Source: an uncultured Bacteroidia bacterium (lineage in GTDB: Bacteria > Bacteroidota > Bacteroidia > Bacteroidales > UBA932). Taken from it: a stretch of DNA of 64,000 bases. Under the pieces are notes generated by a model. The model saw only the letters and a list, made by a program, of their open reading frames with translations. It was not told where the DNA came from and made no database searches. The translations under genes were made by a program, and so were the position numbers. The stretch lies in the NCBI GenBank assembly GCA_902774155.1, contig CACYHF010000008.1, forward strand, positions 23,249-87,248, read 5' to 3'. Positions 1 through 7,067 of this stretch are shown piece after piece. The first letter of the stretch is position 1. Each line of letters starts with the position of its first letter.

Positions 1-1
1 C

Positions 2-1003
2 GGCCAGAACTGGGGCTTTCCCACCTACAACTGGGAAGAGATGGCCAAAGACGGTTATGCCTGGTGGAAGGCCCGCATGGGCAAGATGTCCCAGTACTTC
101 GACGCCTTCCGCATCGACCATATACTGGGTTTCTTCCGCATCTGGGAAATACCCATCCCGTACAAAAGCGGCCTCATGGGCCATTTCAGCCCCGCATTGC
201 CGTATCCGGAAGATGAACTGCGCAGGCAGGGATTCGACCCTCACGCGGGCGTTGGCACGGATGTGCTCTTTGTGGAGGATCCGCGTCGTCCCGGCTGGTG
301 GCACCCGCGTATTTCCGGCAACCTGACGGCCCATTACGCCGCCCTTTCCCCGGAACTGCAATATCGCTATAATCAGCTTTCGGAGGAATTCTTCTGGCGT
401 CGGCACGATGACTTCTGGCGCAACAGCGCCATGCAAAAACTCCCGGCCCTGCTGCGTTCCACGGGCATGTTGTCTTGCGGCGAAGACCTGGGCATGATTC
501 CCAATTGCGTGGCCTCCGTGATGGATGAGCTGAACATCCTGTCCTTGGAAATCCAGCGCATGCCCAAGGATCCGAAGGATACTTTCGGCCATCCGGAACG
601 CTATCCTTACTGGAGCGTCTGTGCCACCGGTACGCACGACACTTCGCCGCTGCGCGCCTGGTGGGAGGAAGACCGTGCCCTCACCCAGCGATACTACAAC
701 GAGATCCTGGGCTGCGAAGGCGATGCCCCGTACTTCTGCGAACCTTGGGTGGCCGATCTCATCGTGGCCCAGCATATGAAATCGCCGGCCATGCTGGCCA
801 TCCTGCCCCTGCAGGACTGGCTGGCCACCGACGGTGAGGTACGCTATGGCGGCCATCCGGTGGACGAGCGCATCAACGTTCCTGCCATTCCCCGCTATTA
901 CTGGCGCTACCGCATGCACTGCACCCTGGAGAGCCTGGAGGCCAACGACACCCTCAACGCCCATCTCCGGACGCTGGTAAATGCCGCCGGCCGTGGCCAG
1001 TAA
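2..1003 (+). CDS. malQ: 4-alpha-glucanotransferase (amylomaltase, GH77), C-terminal part, cut by window edge
   Basis: Transfers glucan chains between maltodextrins in cytoplasmic starch/glycogen metabolism. The reading frame is open from base 2, so the gene starts outside the window and only the last 333 residues are seen. All three GH77 catalytic acids are present in conserved context: the nucleophile Asp in FDAFRIDH (about codon 39), the acid/base Glu in CGEDLG, and the transition-state Asp in GTHDTSPLRAW. Family members in Bacteroidota are long (about 900 residues, with N-terminal starch-binding modules), so the missing part is probably large. The next gene starts 4 nt after the stop and is probably co-transcribed. 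The identification is secure; upstream domain content cannot be seen. Confidence 0.93.
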   Translation, partial: GQNWGFPTYNWEEMAKDGYAWWKARMGKMSQYFDAFRIDHILGFFRIWEIPIPYKSGLMGHFSPALPYPEDELRRQGFDPHAGVGTDVLFVEDPRRPGWWHPRISGNLTAHYAALSPELQYRYNQLSEEFFWRRHDDFWRNSAMQKLPALLRSTGMLSCGEDLGMIPNCVASVMDELNILSLEIQRMPKDPKDTFGHPERYPYWSVCATGTHDTSPLRAWWEEDRALTQRYYNEILGCEGDAPYFCEPWVADLIVAQHMKSPAMLAILPLQDWLATDGEVRYGGHPVDERINVPAIPRYYWRYRMHCTLESLEANDTLNAHLRTLVNAAGRGQ

Positions 1004-1007
1004 GCCC

Positions 1008-1346
1008 ATGAACGATTGGAAAGACCGGCTGGGCGTGGTGTTCTCCACCAACCCCGACTTCCAGTACACCACTTCCCGGGAAGAGGAGCCCGAAACGCTC
1101 CCGCCCGGGAAGCAGCGGCTGGTGGTAGGTATTGACCGCCGCAACCGGGGTGGCAAGCAGGTAACTCTTGTGAGCGGCTTTGTGGGCAAGGCCGATGACC
1201 TCAAGGAACTGGGCCGTCAGCTCAAGACCAAACTGGGAGTTGGCGGCAGTGCCAAGGACGGGGAAATCACCATCCAGGGAGATTTCCGTGACAAAGTGGT
1301 AGACCTGCTCAAGTCTTTAGGGTATAACGCGAAACGCGGCAATTGA
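1008..1346 (+). CDS. SUI1/eIF1-like translation factor (YciH family)
   Basis: Small 112-residue protein of the SUI1/eIF1 fold, which in bacteria is thought to influence fidelity of start-site or tRNA selection on the ribosome. The family core is visible as RNRGGKQVTLVSGF followed by a glycine-rich turn (GVGGSAKDGEITIQG) and the C-terminal helix with DKVVDLLKSLGY. An upstream in-frame ATG at 981 lies inside malQ; I prefer the ATG at 1008 because MNDWKDRLGVVFSTNPDF matches the usual N terminus and it sits 4 nt after the malQ stop. It is followed after 1 nt by the next gene, so malQ-SUI1-DUF4271 looks like one transcript. Exact role in Bacteroidota is not established. Confidence 0.85.
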   Translation: MNDWKDRLGVVFSTNPDFQYTTSREEEPETLPPGKQRLVVGIDRRNRGGKQVTLVSGFVGKADDLKELGRQLKTKLGVGGSAKDGEITIQGDFRDKVVDLLKSLGYNAKRGN

Positions 1347-1347
1347 G

Positions 1348-1962
1348 ATGCTGTTCAATATCCTGGTCATAGTAAGTGTTCTGCTGGGGATCGTGCTGTT
1401 GAAGTGCTTCATTCAGTTCTTCCCTTATATGGCCGATTGTGTCCTGCGGGCCCGGGGCAGTCTTGCCCTGGAAAAAAGCGTCCGTACCAGTACGGACCGC
1501 GATATCCTGGGCGTGGCCCTGCTCCTTCCGGCCGATCTGCTCATGTACCGTTACCGGCTCTATGACCCGGCTTTCCTGCAGGGCTTGTCGCCCAATATGT
1601 ACATGCTGTCCCTGCTGGGCGTCCTGCTGGCCTTCGTACTGCTGCGGCTTGCGCTGTACCTGCTCATGAAACCCCGTCGCAGAAATGACATTTATCGGCT
1701 TGCGCACAAGGCGGATTATACCTACTTCGTCTTGCTCATGCTGCTCTTGCTGTTTACCGTGGGCATTCTCTCGCTCTTTTCATGCAACGATTTAACAGTC
1801 AAGCGTTTCATTTATATCGAAACCATAGCTGTCTATGCGGTTTTTTTGCTTCGGAAGGCACAAATTCTTTCCATGATTTGCAATCCTTTGAGAACTTTTT
1901 TGTACCTTTGCGGCCTGGAATTTTTGCCCACATCGCTGTTGGTGCTGTCGGCTGTCCTTTAG
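1348..1962 (+). CDS. DUF4271 integral membrane protein
   Basis: A 204-residue protein with about five to six hydrophobic segments (near residues 3-25, 85-110, 124-144, 152-170, 183-204), hence an inner-membrane protein. The C-terminal pattern with RTFLYLCGLEFLPTSLL and the position directly upstream of hemD fit DUF4271, a Bacteroidota family conserved in this neighbourhood. Its function is unknown; synteny with hemD and rnpA/yidD only suggests co-regulation. The start follows the SUI1 stop by 1 nt. The 3' end holds a minus-7 element for hemD. Confidence 0.7.
   Translation: MLFNILVIVSVLLGIVLLKCFIQFFPYMADCVLRARGSLALEKSVRTSTDRDILGVALLLPADLLMYRYRLYDPAFLQGLSPNMYMLSLLGVLLAFVLLRLALYLLMKPRRRNDIYRLAHKADYTYFVLLMLLLLFTVGILSLFSCNDLTVKRFIYIETIAVYAVFLLRKAQILSMICNPLRTFLYLCGLEFLPTSLLVLSAVL
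1877..1910 (+). promoter_or_regulatory. Promoter for hemD inside the 3' end of the DUF4271 gene
   Basis: TACCTTTG at 1903-1910 matches the Bacteroidota minus-7 element TAnnTTTG. A TTTG at 1877-1880 lies 22 nt upstream, slightly longer than the usual 19-21. It would start transcription about 70 nt before the hemD ATG and lets hemD-rnpA-yidD-menG be expressed apart from malQ. Confidence 0.5.
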
Positions 1963-1983
1963 TAGTGTAGAGAAGCGAATAAA

Positions 1984-2727
1984 ATGAACATTAAGAAGAT
2001 CCTGGTTTCCCAGAACGCTCCCCGCGTTCTCACGCAGTATGAGGCTGTAAGCGAGAAGTTTGGCGTGACCTTTGACTTCCGTCCCTTTTTCAAGATAGAA
2101 CCCCTCAGCTCCAGAGAATTCCGCGCCCAGCGCATCAATGTCCTGGATTATACGGCCATTGTTTTCTCTTCCCGCCACACCATCGACGCCTTCTTCTCCC
2201 TGGCCGAAGAATTGCGGGCCAAGATTCCCGAGACCATGAAGTACTTCTGCACCACGGAAGCCGTGGCCATGTATCTGCAGAAACACATCGTGTACCGCAA
2301 GCGGAAAATTTTCTTCGGCACCGGTACGCCGGAAAGCGTGGTGGCCCTCATCGGCCCCAAGCACAAGGGGGAGAATTTTCTCATCGCCATGTCGGATTCC
2401 GCTTCGTCCGAGGCACTCACCTCCCTGTTCCAGGCCAATCACCTGCAGTATACCACCGGTGTTTTCGTGAAGTCCGTGAGCCAGGACCTCAAGGCGCTGG
2501 ATCTGGCCTCCTACGACATGATTGTCTTCTACAATCCGGCCGATGTGAAGTCCCTCCAGGAAAATTTTCCGGCTTTCCAGCAGGGAGATATCAAGATGGT
2601 CTCCTATGGCCGCTCCATCGTGCGGGCCATGGAGGAGGCCGGCCTGCGGATCGATGTAAAGGCTCCGTCTCCTGAAGCTCCTTCCGTGGCGTCGGCCATT
2701 GAATTGTATCTGAAGGGTTTACAATAA
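1984..2727 (+). CDS. hemD: Uroporphyrinogen-III synthase
   Basis: Cyclises hydroxymethylbilane to uroporphyrinogen III in cytoplasmic tetrapyrrole synthesis. The 247-residue length is typical, and the two-lobe HemD architecture can be followed: an N-terminal lobe with [12 protein letters not shown], a hinge with [12 protein letters not shown] and [14 protein letters not shown], and a C-terminal lobe with [14 protein letters not shown] and [16 protein letters not shown]. Family sequence conservation is low, so synteny with DUF4271 upstream and rnpA downstream, the standard Bacteroidales arrangement, carries part of the weight. The stop overlaps the rnpA start by one base (TAATG), which suggests translational coupling. 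Confidence 0.85.
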   Translation: MNIKKILVSQNAPRVLTQYEAVSEKFGVTFDFRPFFKIEPLSSREFRAQRINVLDYTAIVFSSRHTIDAFFSLAEELRAKIPETMKYFCTTEAVAMYLQKHIVYRKRKIFFGTGTPESVVALIGPKHKGENFLIAMSDSASSEALTSLFQANHLQYTTGVFVKSVSQDLKALDLASYDMIVFYNPADVKSLQENFPAFQQGDIKMVSYGRSIVRAMEEAGLRIDVKAPSPEAPSVASAIELYLKGLQ

Positions 2728-3068
2728 TGGACAATACGCTTCCCAAGTCCGAACGCCTCTGCGGCAAAACTGCCGTGGCGGCCTTGTTCGAACACGGGAA
2801 GAGTTTTCAGGCCGGCTGCCTGCGTTGCCGCTATCTCCGGCGCGAAGACGCAGAACCGGTCCGGATCGTGGTGTCGGTTCCCAAGCGCCATTTCAAGCGC
2901 GCCGTGAAGCGGAATCTCCTCAAGCGCCGTATCCGGGAAAGTTATCGTCGGCAAAAATCCCTCCTTTCCGGTGGCGTGGACTTGCTGTTCGTGTACACCT
3001 CCCGCGAGGTCTTGCCATACGAAACCATCTATGCCGATATGACGGCTGCGCTGGAGGGCTTGCAATGA
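2727..3068 (+). CDS. rnpA: Ribonuclease P protein component
   Basis: Protein subunit of RNase P, which helps the RNA subunit mature tRNA 5' ends. The 113-residue size and the basic RNR signature ([20 protein letters not shown], about residues 53-72) are diagnostic. The N-terminal [19 protein letters not shown] motif also fits the family. In many bacteria rnpA follows rpmH; here it lies in the Bacteroidota context hemD-rnpA-yidD. Its start overlaps the hemD stop by 1 nt and its stop overlaps the yidD start by 4 nt (ATGA). Confidence 0.95.
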   Translation: MDNTLPKSERLCGKTAVAALFEHGKSFQAGCLRCRYLRREDAEPVRIVVSVPKRHFKRAVKRNLLKRRIRESYRRQKSLLSGGVDLLFVYTSREVLPYETIYADMTAALEGLQ

Positions 3069-3298
3069 ATCCGACGCTGAAAAAGATACTCATCGCTCCG
3101 GCGGTGCTGCTGATCAAGTTCTATCAGGTGTGCATCAGCCCGTTCACGCCGCCCAGTTGCCGGTTTACCCCTACCTGTTCGCAATATGCCCTGGAGGCCT
3201 TCCGGAAGCACGGTCCGTTCAAAGGGCTGTACCTCACCGTCCGCCGCCTGCTCCGCTGCCATCCCTGGGGCGGTTCCGGTTATGATCCCGTTCCCTGA
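3065..3298 (+). CDS. yidD: Membrane protein insertion efficiency factor YidD
   Basis: Small 77-residue inner-membrane-associated protein thought to assist YidC-dependent membrane insertion. The family signature is intact: an amphipathic N terminus ([20 protein letters not shown]), the cysteine-containing [16 protein letters not shown] segment and the C-terminal [17 protein letters not shown]. The start overlaps the rnpA stop (ATGA at 3065), supporting this ATG over longer in-frame extensions that run into rnpA. Its stop overlaps the next start (TGATG). Confidence 0.96.
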   Translation: MNPTLKKILIAPAVLLIKFYQVCISPFTPPSCRFTPTCSQYALEAFRKHGPFKGLYLTVRRLLRCHPWGGSGYDPVP

Positions 3299-3996
3299 TG
3301 CCTAGGAAAGAAAAAATACAGCAGATGTTCGACGACATTGCGCCGTCGTACGACCGACTGAACCACCTGATGTCCCTGGATGTGGACAAATGGTGGCGCC
3401 GGCGTGCGCTGAAGGAAATAGTGGACGGCACGCCGCAGCAAATCCTGGATGTGGCCTGCGGGACGGGGGACAGTACCATCGCCATCGCCCAGGCGGCCGG
3501 TTCCGGTTCGCGGGTCACGGGGGTGGACATTTCGGAGGGTATGATGGCCCTGGTGATGCGCAAGGCCGCCCACGAGGGCGTGCACGACCGCATCCGCCTT
3601 CAGGTGGCCGATGGAGAAAACCTGCCGTTTGCCGAAGGCAGTTTCCACCGGGTCTTCTGCGCTTTCGGCATCCGGAATTTCGAACATAAGGAACTGGGCT
3701 TGAAAGAGTTTTACCGGGTATTGAAGCCGGGCGGAAAGGTGGTGATTCTGGAACTTTCTCTGCCGGAGAACCGTCCTTTACGCGGGCTCTACAACGTCTA
3801 TTTCCAACATATTCTTCCCTGGATAGGCGGGCGGGTGTCCGGGAACAAGGACGCCTATCGCTACCTGCCGGCTTCCGTCCAGGCGTTCCCGTCGCCGGAG
3901 CGCTTTTGCACCATGATGTGGGCGGCCGGTTTCACGCGGGTGCGGCACCGTTCACTGAGCCTGGGCCTGTGCCGTATGTTTGTTGGGGAAAAATGA
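3298..3996 (+). CDS. menG: Demethylmenaquinone methyltransferase (UbiE/MenG family)
   Basis: A 232-residue SAM-dependent methyltransferase for the last step of menaquinone synthesis, the quinone used by Bacteroidota. Motif I is clear (LDVACGTGDSTIAIAQ, about residues 49-64), followed by the acidic VTGVDISEGM and the UbiE-specific VFCAFGIRNFEHKELGLKEF and LPENRPLRGLYN segments. The start overlaps the yidD stop, so it ends the hemD-rnpA-yidD-menG unit. The next gene has its own minus-7 box overlapping the menG stop codon. Confidence 0.93.
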   Translation: MPRKEKIQQMFDDIAPSYDRLNHLMSLDVDKWWRRRALKEIVDGTPQQILDVACGTGDSTIAIAQAAGSGSRVTGVDISEGMMALVMRKAAHEGVHDRIRLQVADGENLPFAEGSFHRVFCAFGIRNFEHKELGLKEFYRVLKPGGKVVILELSLPENRPLRGLYNVYFQHILPWIGGRVSGNKDAYRYLPASVQAFPSPERFCTMMWAAGFTRVRHRSLSLGLCRMFVGEK

Positions 3997-3997
3997 T

Positions 3998-4005
3998 TAT
4001 CTTTG
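3998..4005 (+). promoter_or_regulatory. Minus-7 promoter element for the acyl-AMP ligase gene
   Basis: TATCTTTG fits TAnnTTTG. A TTTG at 3979-3982 is only 15 nt upstream, too close for a good minus-33, so only the minus-7 part is supported. Start would be about 30 nt before the ATG at 4037. Confidence 0.5.
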
Positions 4006-4036
4006 TAAACTTTGACAAGTACCTAAATCTCTAGAT

Positions 4037-5524
4037 ATGTCCAATTATTTCGTAGACTTACTCCCGAAGGAAGAGTACGAGCGCTTACCGTACCTTCCCA
4101 CTATGGGTCAATTCGTTGACTGGTTCACCAAGGAATACGCCGATAAACCGGCGCTGAGCAACCAGGTCGACACCATTACTTACAAGGAACTGGGAGAGCG
4201 TGTGGCTCGTCGCCGCGCTTTCATCGAAGGTCTGGGTCTGCCCAAGGGCGCCCATATTGCCATCTGGGACCGCAACAGCCAGGATGCCATCGAGCTTTAC
4301 CTGGCCGTCACATCGGCCGGTTATGTGGTGATGAATCTTCCGTCTATGCTGCCGGAGATGGCCGTGGTCGGCTCCTGCATGAAGTTTGACATCGCCGCCA
4401 TTTTCGTGCGCGAGGAATTCATGCCCATGACCACCAAGCTGCAGGGCGTGAAGGTGCTTCCCGCCGCTTCCATCGCGGAAAAGGGTGTCCCTTCGGCCGA
4501 GATCGATCCGGACAGCACGGCGGCCATCTTCTTCACCGGCGGTACCACGGGTCAGCCCAAGGGCGCAGTCCTGAGCCACCGTGCCCTCATGCGCGGCAAC
4601 TACAATACCATCTTCAAACCCGGCCCCATCATCGGCGTGCACCGTTATATCGCCCTGCTGCCGCTCAGCCACGTGTTCGGCGCCATCGCCGGCCTGTGCG
4701 GCTGCTTCTACTCCGGCAACCTTATGTTCACCTGCGAGGATATGAAGGCCACCATCGGCAAACTGCCTGTGATCCGGCCCACCCTCCTGGTCATCGTGCC
4801 CGGTATCTGCGATATTCTGGCCGGCCTGTGCAAGATGTACGGTCCGCAGTTCCTGGGCAGCCTCAAGATGATCATCTCCGGCGCCGCCAACGTGCCGCCG
4901 CGTCTCACGGAGATCTTCACCAAGATGGGCGTGACCTTCTGCTTCGGCTACGGCCTCACGGAAACCGCCAACCTCACATCGGCCAATGCCGATGCCGTTA
5001 CGCACCCTACTTCCATCGGCAAGATTTATCCCGGCCAGGAGACCAAGATCGTGGACGGCGAACTGTGGGTAAAGGGCGACAACGTCTTCTCCGGTTACTA
5101 TAAGGATCCCGAAAAGACGGCCGAAGTCCTCACCCCCGACGGCTGGCTCCGCACCGGCGACCTCTGCCGCTTCGACGAAGACGGCTTCCTGTACATCACC
5201 GGCCGCATCAAGAACCTCATCATCCTGTCCAACGGCGAAAATGTGAGCCCGGAGTCCCTGGAAGAGCCCTTCTACGCAGATCCTTGCGTCCGCGACGCCA
5301 TGGTGAAGGAAGATGAACTCAACGGCCAGCAGGTAATTGCCGTGGAGATTCTGCCCTTCATGCCTGCCTTCGAGGGCAAACCTTTCGAGGAAGTCCAGGC
5401 CTACATGAACGCGCTGGTTAAGAAGATTAACGACACGCTGCCCACCACGCACCGGATTATCAAAGTGACCGTGCGCACGGAAGACTTCAAGCGCACCGGC
5501 AGTATGAAAGTGGCGCGCGTATGA
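4037..5524 (+). CDS. AMP-dependent acyl-CoA/acyl-ACP synthetase (long-chain fatty-acid ligase type)
   Basis: Activates a carboxylic acid with ATP to an acyl-adenylate and passes it to a thiol acceptor. The 495-residue protein has the ANL-superfamily motifs in order: the phosphate loop FFTGGTTGQPKGAVLSH (about residues 171-187), FGYGLTETANL, WLRTGDLC, and GRIKNLIILSNGENVSPESL, with a C-terminal RTGSMKVAR providing the catalytic Lys. The gene overlaps an acyl carrier protein gene by 4 nt (ATGA), which suggests that the acceptor is that ACP rather than CoA. Together with the facing GNAT gene this resembles the acyl-ACP supply part of bacterial sphingolipid synthesis (inference). The real substrate cannot be told from sequence. 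Confidence 0.85.
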   Translation: MSNYFVDLLPKEEYERLPYLPTMGQFVDWFTKEYADKPALSNQVDTITYKELGERVARRRAFIEGLGLPKGAHIAIWDRNSQDAIELYLAVTSAGYVVMNLPSMLPEMAVVGSCMKFDIAAIFVREEFMPMTTKLQGVKVLPAASIAEKGVPSAEIDPDSTAAIFFTGGTTGQPKGAVLSHRALMRGNYNTIFKPGPIIGVHRYIALLPLSHVFGAIAGLCGCFYSGNLMFTCEDMKATIGKLPVIRPTLLVIVPGICDILAGLCKMYGPQFLGSLKMIISGAANVPPRLTEIFTKMGVTFCFGYGLTETANLTSANADAVTHPTSIGKIYPGQETKIVDGELWVKGDNVFSGYYKDPEKTAEVLTPDGWLRTGDLCRFDEDGFLYITGRIKNLIILSNGENVSPESLEEPFYADPCVRDAMVKEDELNGQQVIAVEILPFMPAFEGKPFEEVQAYMNALVKKINDTLPTTHRIIKVTVRTEDFKRTGSMKVARV

Positions 5525-5766
5525 CCCGGGAAGAAGTTTTCGAAGGACTGAAGGAAGTCCTTTCCGTGATTCGTCCCCATACGGACCTGAGCCAGACCAA
5601 TTTCCAGACGGAACTGGTGCGCGAACTGGGCATCGATTCCCTGTCCATGCTGGTGCTGGCCCTGGCCGTAGAGGAGAAGTTCCAGATGCACTTCCCCGAT
5701 GGCGCCGCCGCCCCCTTCACCGTGGGCGATGTCTGCGACGCCGTCCTCGCCGCCCGTGGCAAGTAA
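5521..5766 (+). CDS. Acyl carrier protein, dedicated partner of the preceding ligase
   Basis: An 81-residue acidic carrier protein. The phosphopantetheine attachment site is Ser40 in LGIDSLSML, followed by the helix LALAVEEKFQM. It is not the housekeeping ACP, which is normally next to fabF; here it overlaps the acyl-AMP ligase by 4 nt, so the two are translationally coupled and probably work as a loading pair. The transcript ends at the 21-bp palindrome beginning 19 nt after the stop. The product pathway is uncertain: ceramide-type lipid synthesis is a reasonable guess given the facing GNAT acyltransferase. Confidence 0.88.
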   Translation: MTREEVFEGLKEVLSVIRPHTDLSQTNFQTELVRELGIDSLSMLVLALAVEEKFQMHFPDGAAAPFTVGDVCDAVLAARGK

Positions 5767-5784
5767 GCTGCTGATAGTCAGCAT

Positions 5785-5833
5785 ATTATAAGAAAGTCCT
5801 CGTTCAAAAATCGAACGAGGACTTTCTTATAAT
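5785..5833. terminator. Bidirectional terminator: perfect 21-bp inverted repeat
   Basis: Arms 5785-5805 and 5813-5833 are exact reverse complements with a 7-nt loop. A-rich and T-rich flanks give a U-tract in either direction. It separates the convergent ACP and GNAT genes. The core AAGTCCTCGTTC is shared with the element at 14366-14398. Confidence 0.9.
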
Positions 5834-5861
5834 TACCTCACAGTCAACGAATTGGCTGCCA

Positions 5862-6995
5862 CTAGATTTCTTTGACGAAGCTGCGGCGGCGCTGGTAGGG
5901 TTTGGGATCGTATTCGCCGAAGAGGGTCTGGACCTTGTGGTTGTCTTCCAGCTGGGGGTTCAGGAGCATATGCTTGATGCCCAGGCGGAGATAGTTCTCG
6001 TGCAGGTACTTGAACATAAGCAGGGCAGCGCCCTTGGCCTGGTATTCCGGAAGAACGCCGATGAGCAGGGCTTCCACCGTTTCGGTCTTCTTGGAGAAGA
6101 TGGCTGGCAGCAGATGGATCCAGCCGAAAGGGAGGATCCGGCCCTTGGCCTTGCGAACGGCGGCCGATAGATGCGGCGCCGTAACCGTGAAGCCCACCAG
6201 CTGGTCTTCGTCGTTCACCACGAAGGCTACCAGGTCTTTGTTCAGGACGGGGGCGTACTGCTTCACATAGCCGTCAATTTGTTCGTCGGTGAGTTTGGAG
6301 TACTCGTACAGGCCTGCGAATGCGGTGTTGAGCACGTCGAACATTTCGCGGCCCCGGCGCACCATCTGCTTGAAATGGGGCGGCCGATAAATATGCACGC
6401 CGTAACGCTTCTCCACCAGATCGGCATATTGCATCATAGCCGGCAGCTGGTCCGGCAGGTCGATCACGCGCTGGGTCCAGTCCACGTCCTTGGTGAAGCC
6501 CATCCGCTCCAGGTATTCCGGATAATACGGATAGTTATAGATAACGGTGAAAGGGCTTTCCTTTTCGAAACCGTCCACCAGCAGGCCTTCGCGGTCCATA
6601 TCGGTGAAACCCAGGGGACCCTTGATTTTCACGGCGCCACGGGCGCGGCCCCATTCTGCTACGGTGTCGATGAGGGCCTTGGCCACCTCGAAGTCTTCGA
6701 TGAAGTCAATCCAGCCGAAGCGGACGGTGTTCTCCTTCCACTTTTCGTTGGCTTTCTTATTGATGATGGCGGCTACGCGACCCACAATCTTGCCACCTTG
6801 CAGGGCAAGATACAATTCCCGTTCACAGAAAGCGAGGGCGGGATTGTCGGGGCCCAGGGCTTTGAATTCGTCGTCTTCGAAGGCAGGTACCCAGTTCTCA
6901 CAGCCTTTGTAAAGGTCCAGCGGGAAACGGATAAACTGTTTGAGCATCTTTCGCCCGCTTACCGGGACGATTTCCAGGTTAGGTTTCGTATTCAT
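5862..6995 (-). CDS. GNAT-fold N-acyltransferase, possible bacterial ceramide synthase-like protein
   Basis: A 377-residue cytoplasmic protein with a C-terminal GNAT domain: acyl-CoA/ACP binding loop in VLPEYQAKGAALLMFKYLHE, then LEDNHKVQTLFGEYD and the terminal PYQRRRSFVKEI. The N-terminal half contains RFPLDLYKGCENWVPAF and IKGPLGFTDMDREGLLVDGF, typical of a large uncharacterised Bacteroidota family. Longer in-frame extensions upstream are rejected because a minus-7 box (7013-7020, minus strand) lies 17 nt before the ATG at 6995, which starts MNTKPNLEIVPV. It faces the ligase-ACP pair across a shared terminator. Bacterial ceramide synthases are GNAT-like proteins found near such pairs; assignment here is inference only. 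Confidence 0.72.
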   Translation of the reverse strand: MNTKPNLEIVPVSGRKMLKQFIRFPLDLYKGCENWVPAFEDDEFKALGPDNPALAFCERELYLALQGGKIVGRVAAIINKKANEKWKENTVRFGWIDFIEDFEVAKALIDTVAEWGRARGAVKIKGPLGFTDMDREGLLVDGFEKESPFTVIYNYPYYPEYLERMGFTKDVDWTQRVIDLPDQLPAMMQYADLVEKRYGVHIYRPPHFKQMVRRGREMFDVLNTAFAGLYEYSKLTDEQIDGYVKQYAPVLNKDLVAFVVNDEDQLVGFTVTAPHLSAAVRKAKGRILPFGWIHLLPAIFSKKTETVEALLIGVLPEYQAKGAALLMFKYLHENYLRLGIKHMLLNPQLEDNHKVQTLFGEYDPKPYQRRRSFVKEI

Positions 6996-7012
6996 CAGGT
7001 TAGGTTTGTCTG

Positions 7013-7041
7013 CAAAGATATGCATTTTTTTCTTAACTTTG
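7013..7041. promoter_or_regulatory. Divergent promoters for the GNAT gene (minus) and DUF2723 gene (plus)
   Basis: TATCTTTG on the minus strand at 7013-7020 reads toward the GNAT ATG at 6995. TAACTTTG on the plus strand at 7034-7041 reads toward the DUF2723 ATG at 7068. No minus-33 element with normal spacing was found for either. Confidence 0.65.
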
Positions 7042-7067
7042 TCACTCTGTATTCTTTGAACGACTTT

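Noticed and set aside
3979-3982. Minus-33 TTTG for the acyl-AMP ligase promoter
   Set aside because: Spacer to the minus-7 box is only 15 nt, outside the 19-21 range.
4085-5452. 455-codon minus-strand frame opposite the acyl-AMP ligase
   Set aside because: Shadow of a gene with complete ANL motifs; no start context or domain of its own.
6171-7067. 299-residue N-terminal extension of the DUF2723 protein
   Set aside because: Lies antisense to the GNAT gene; the minus-7 box at 7034-7041 and the natural start MDKKTFNKWNW at 7068 exclude it.
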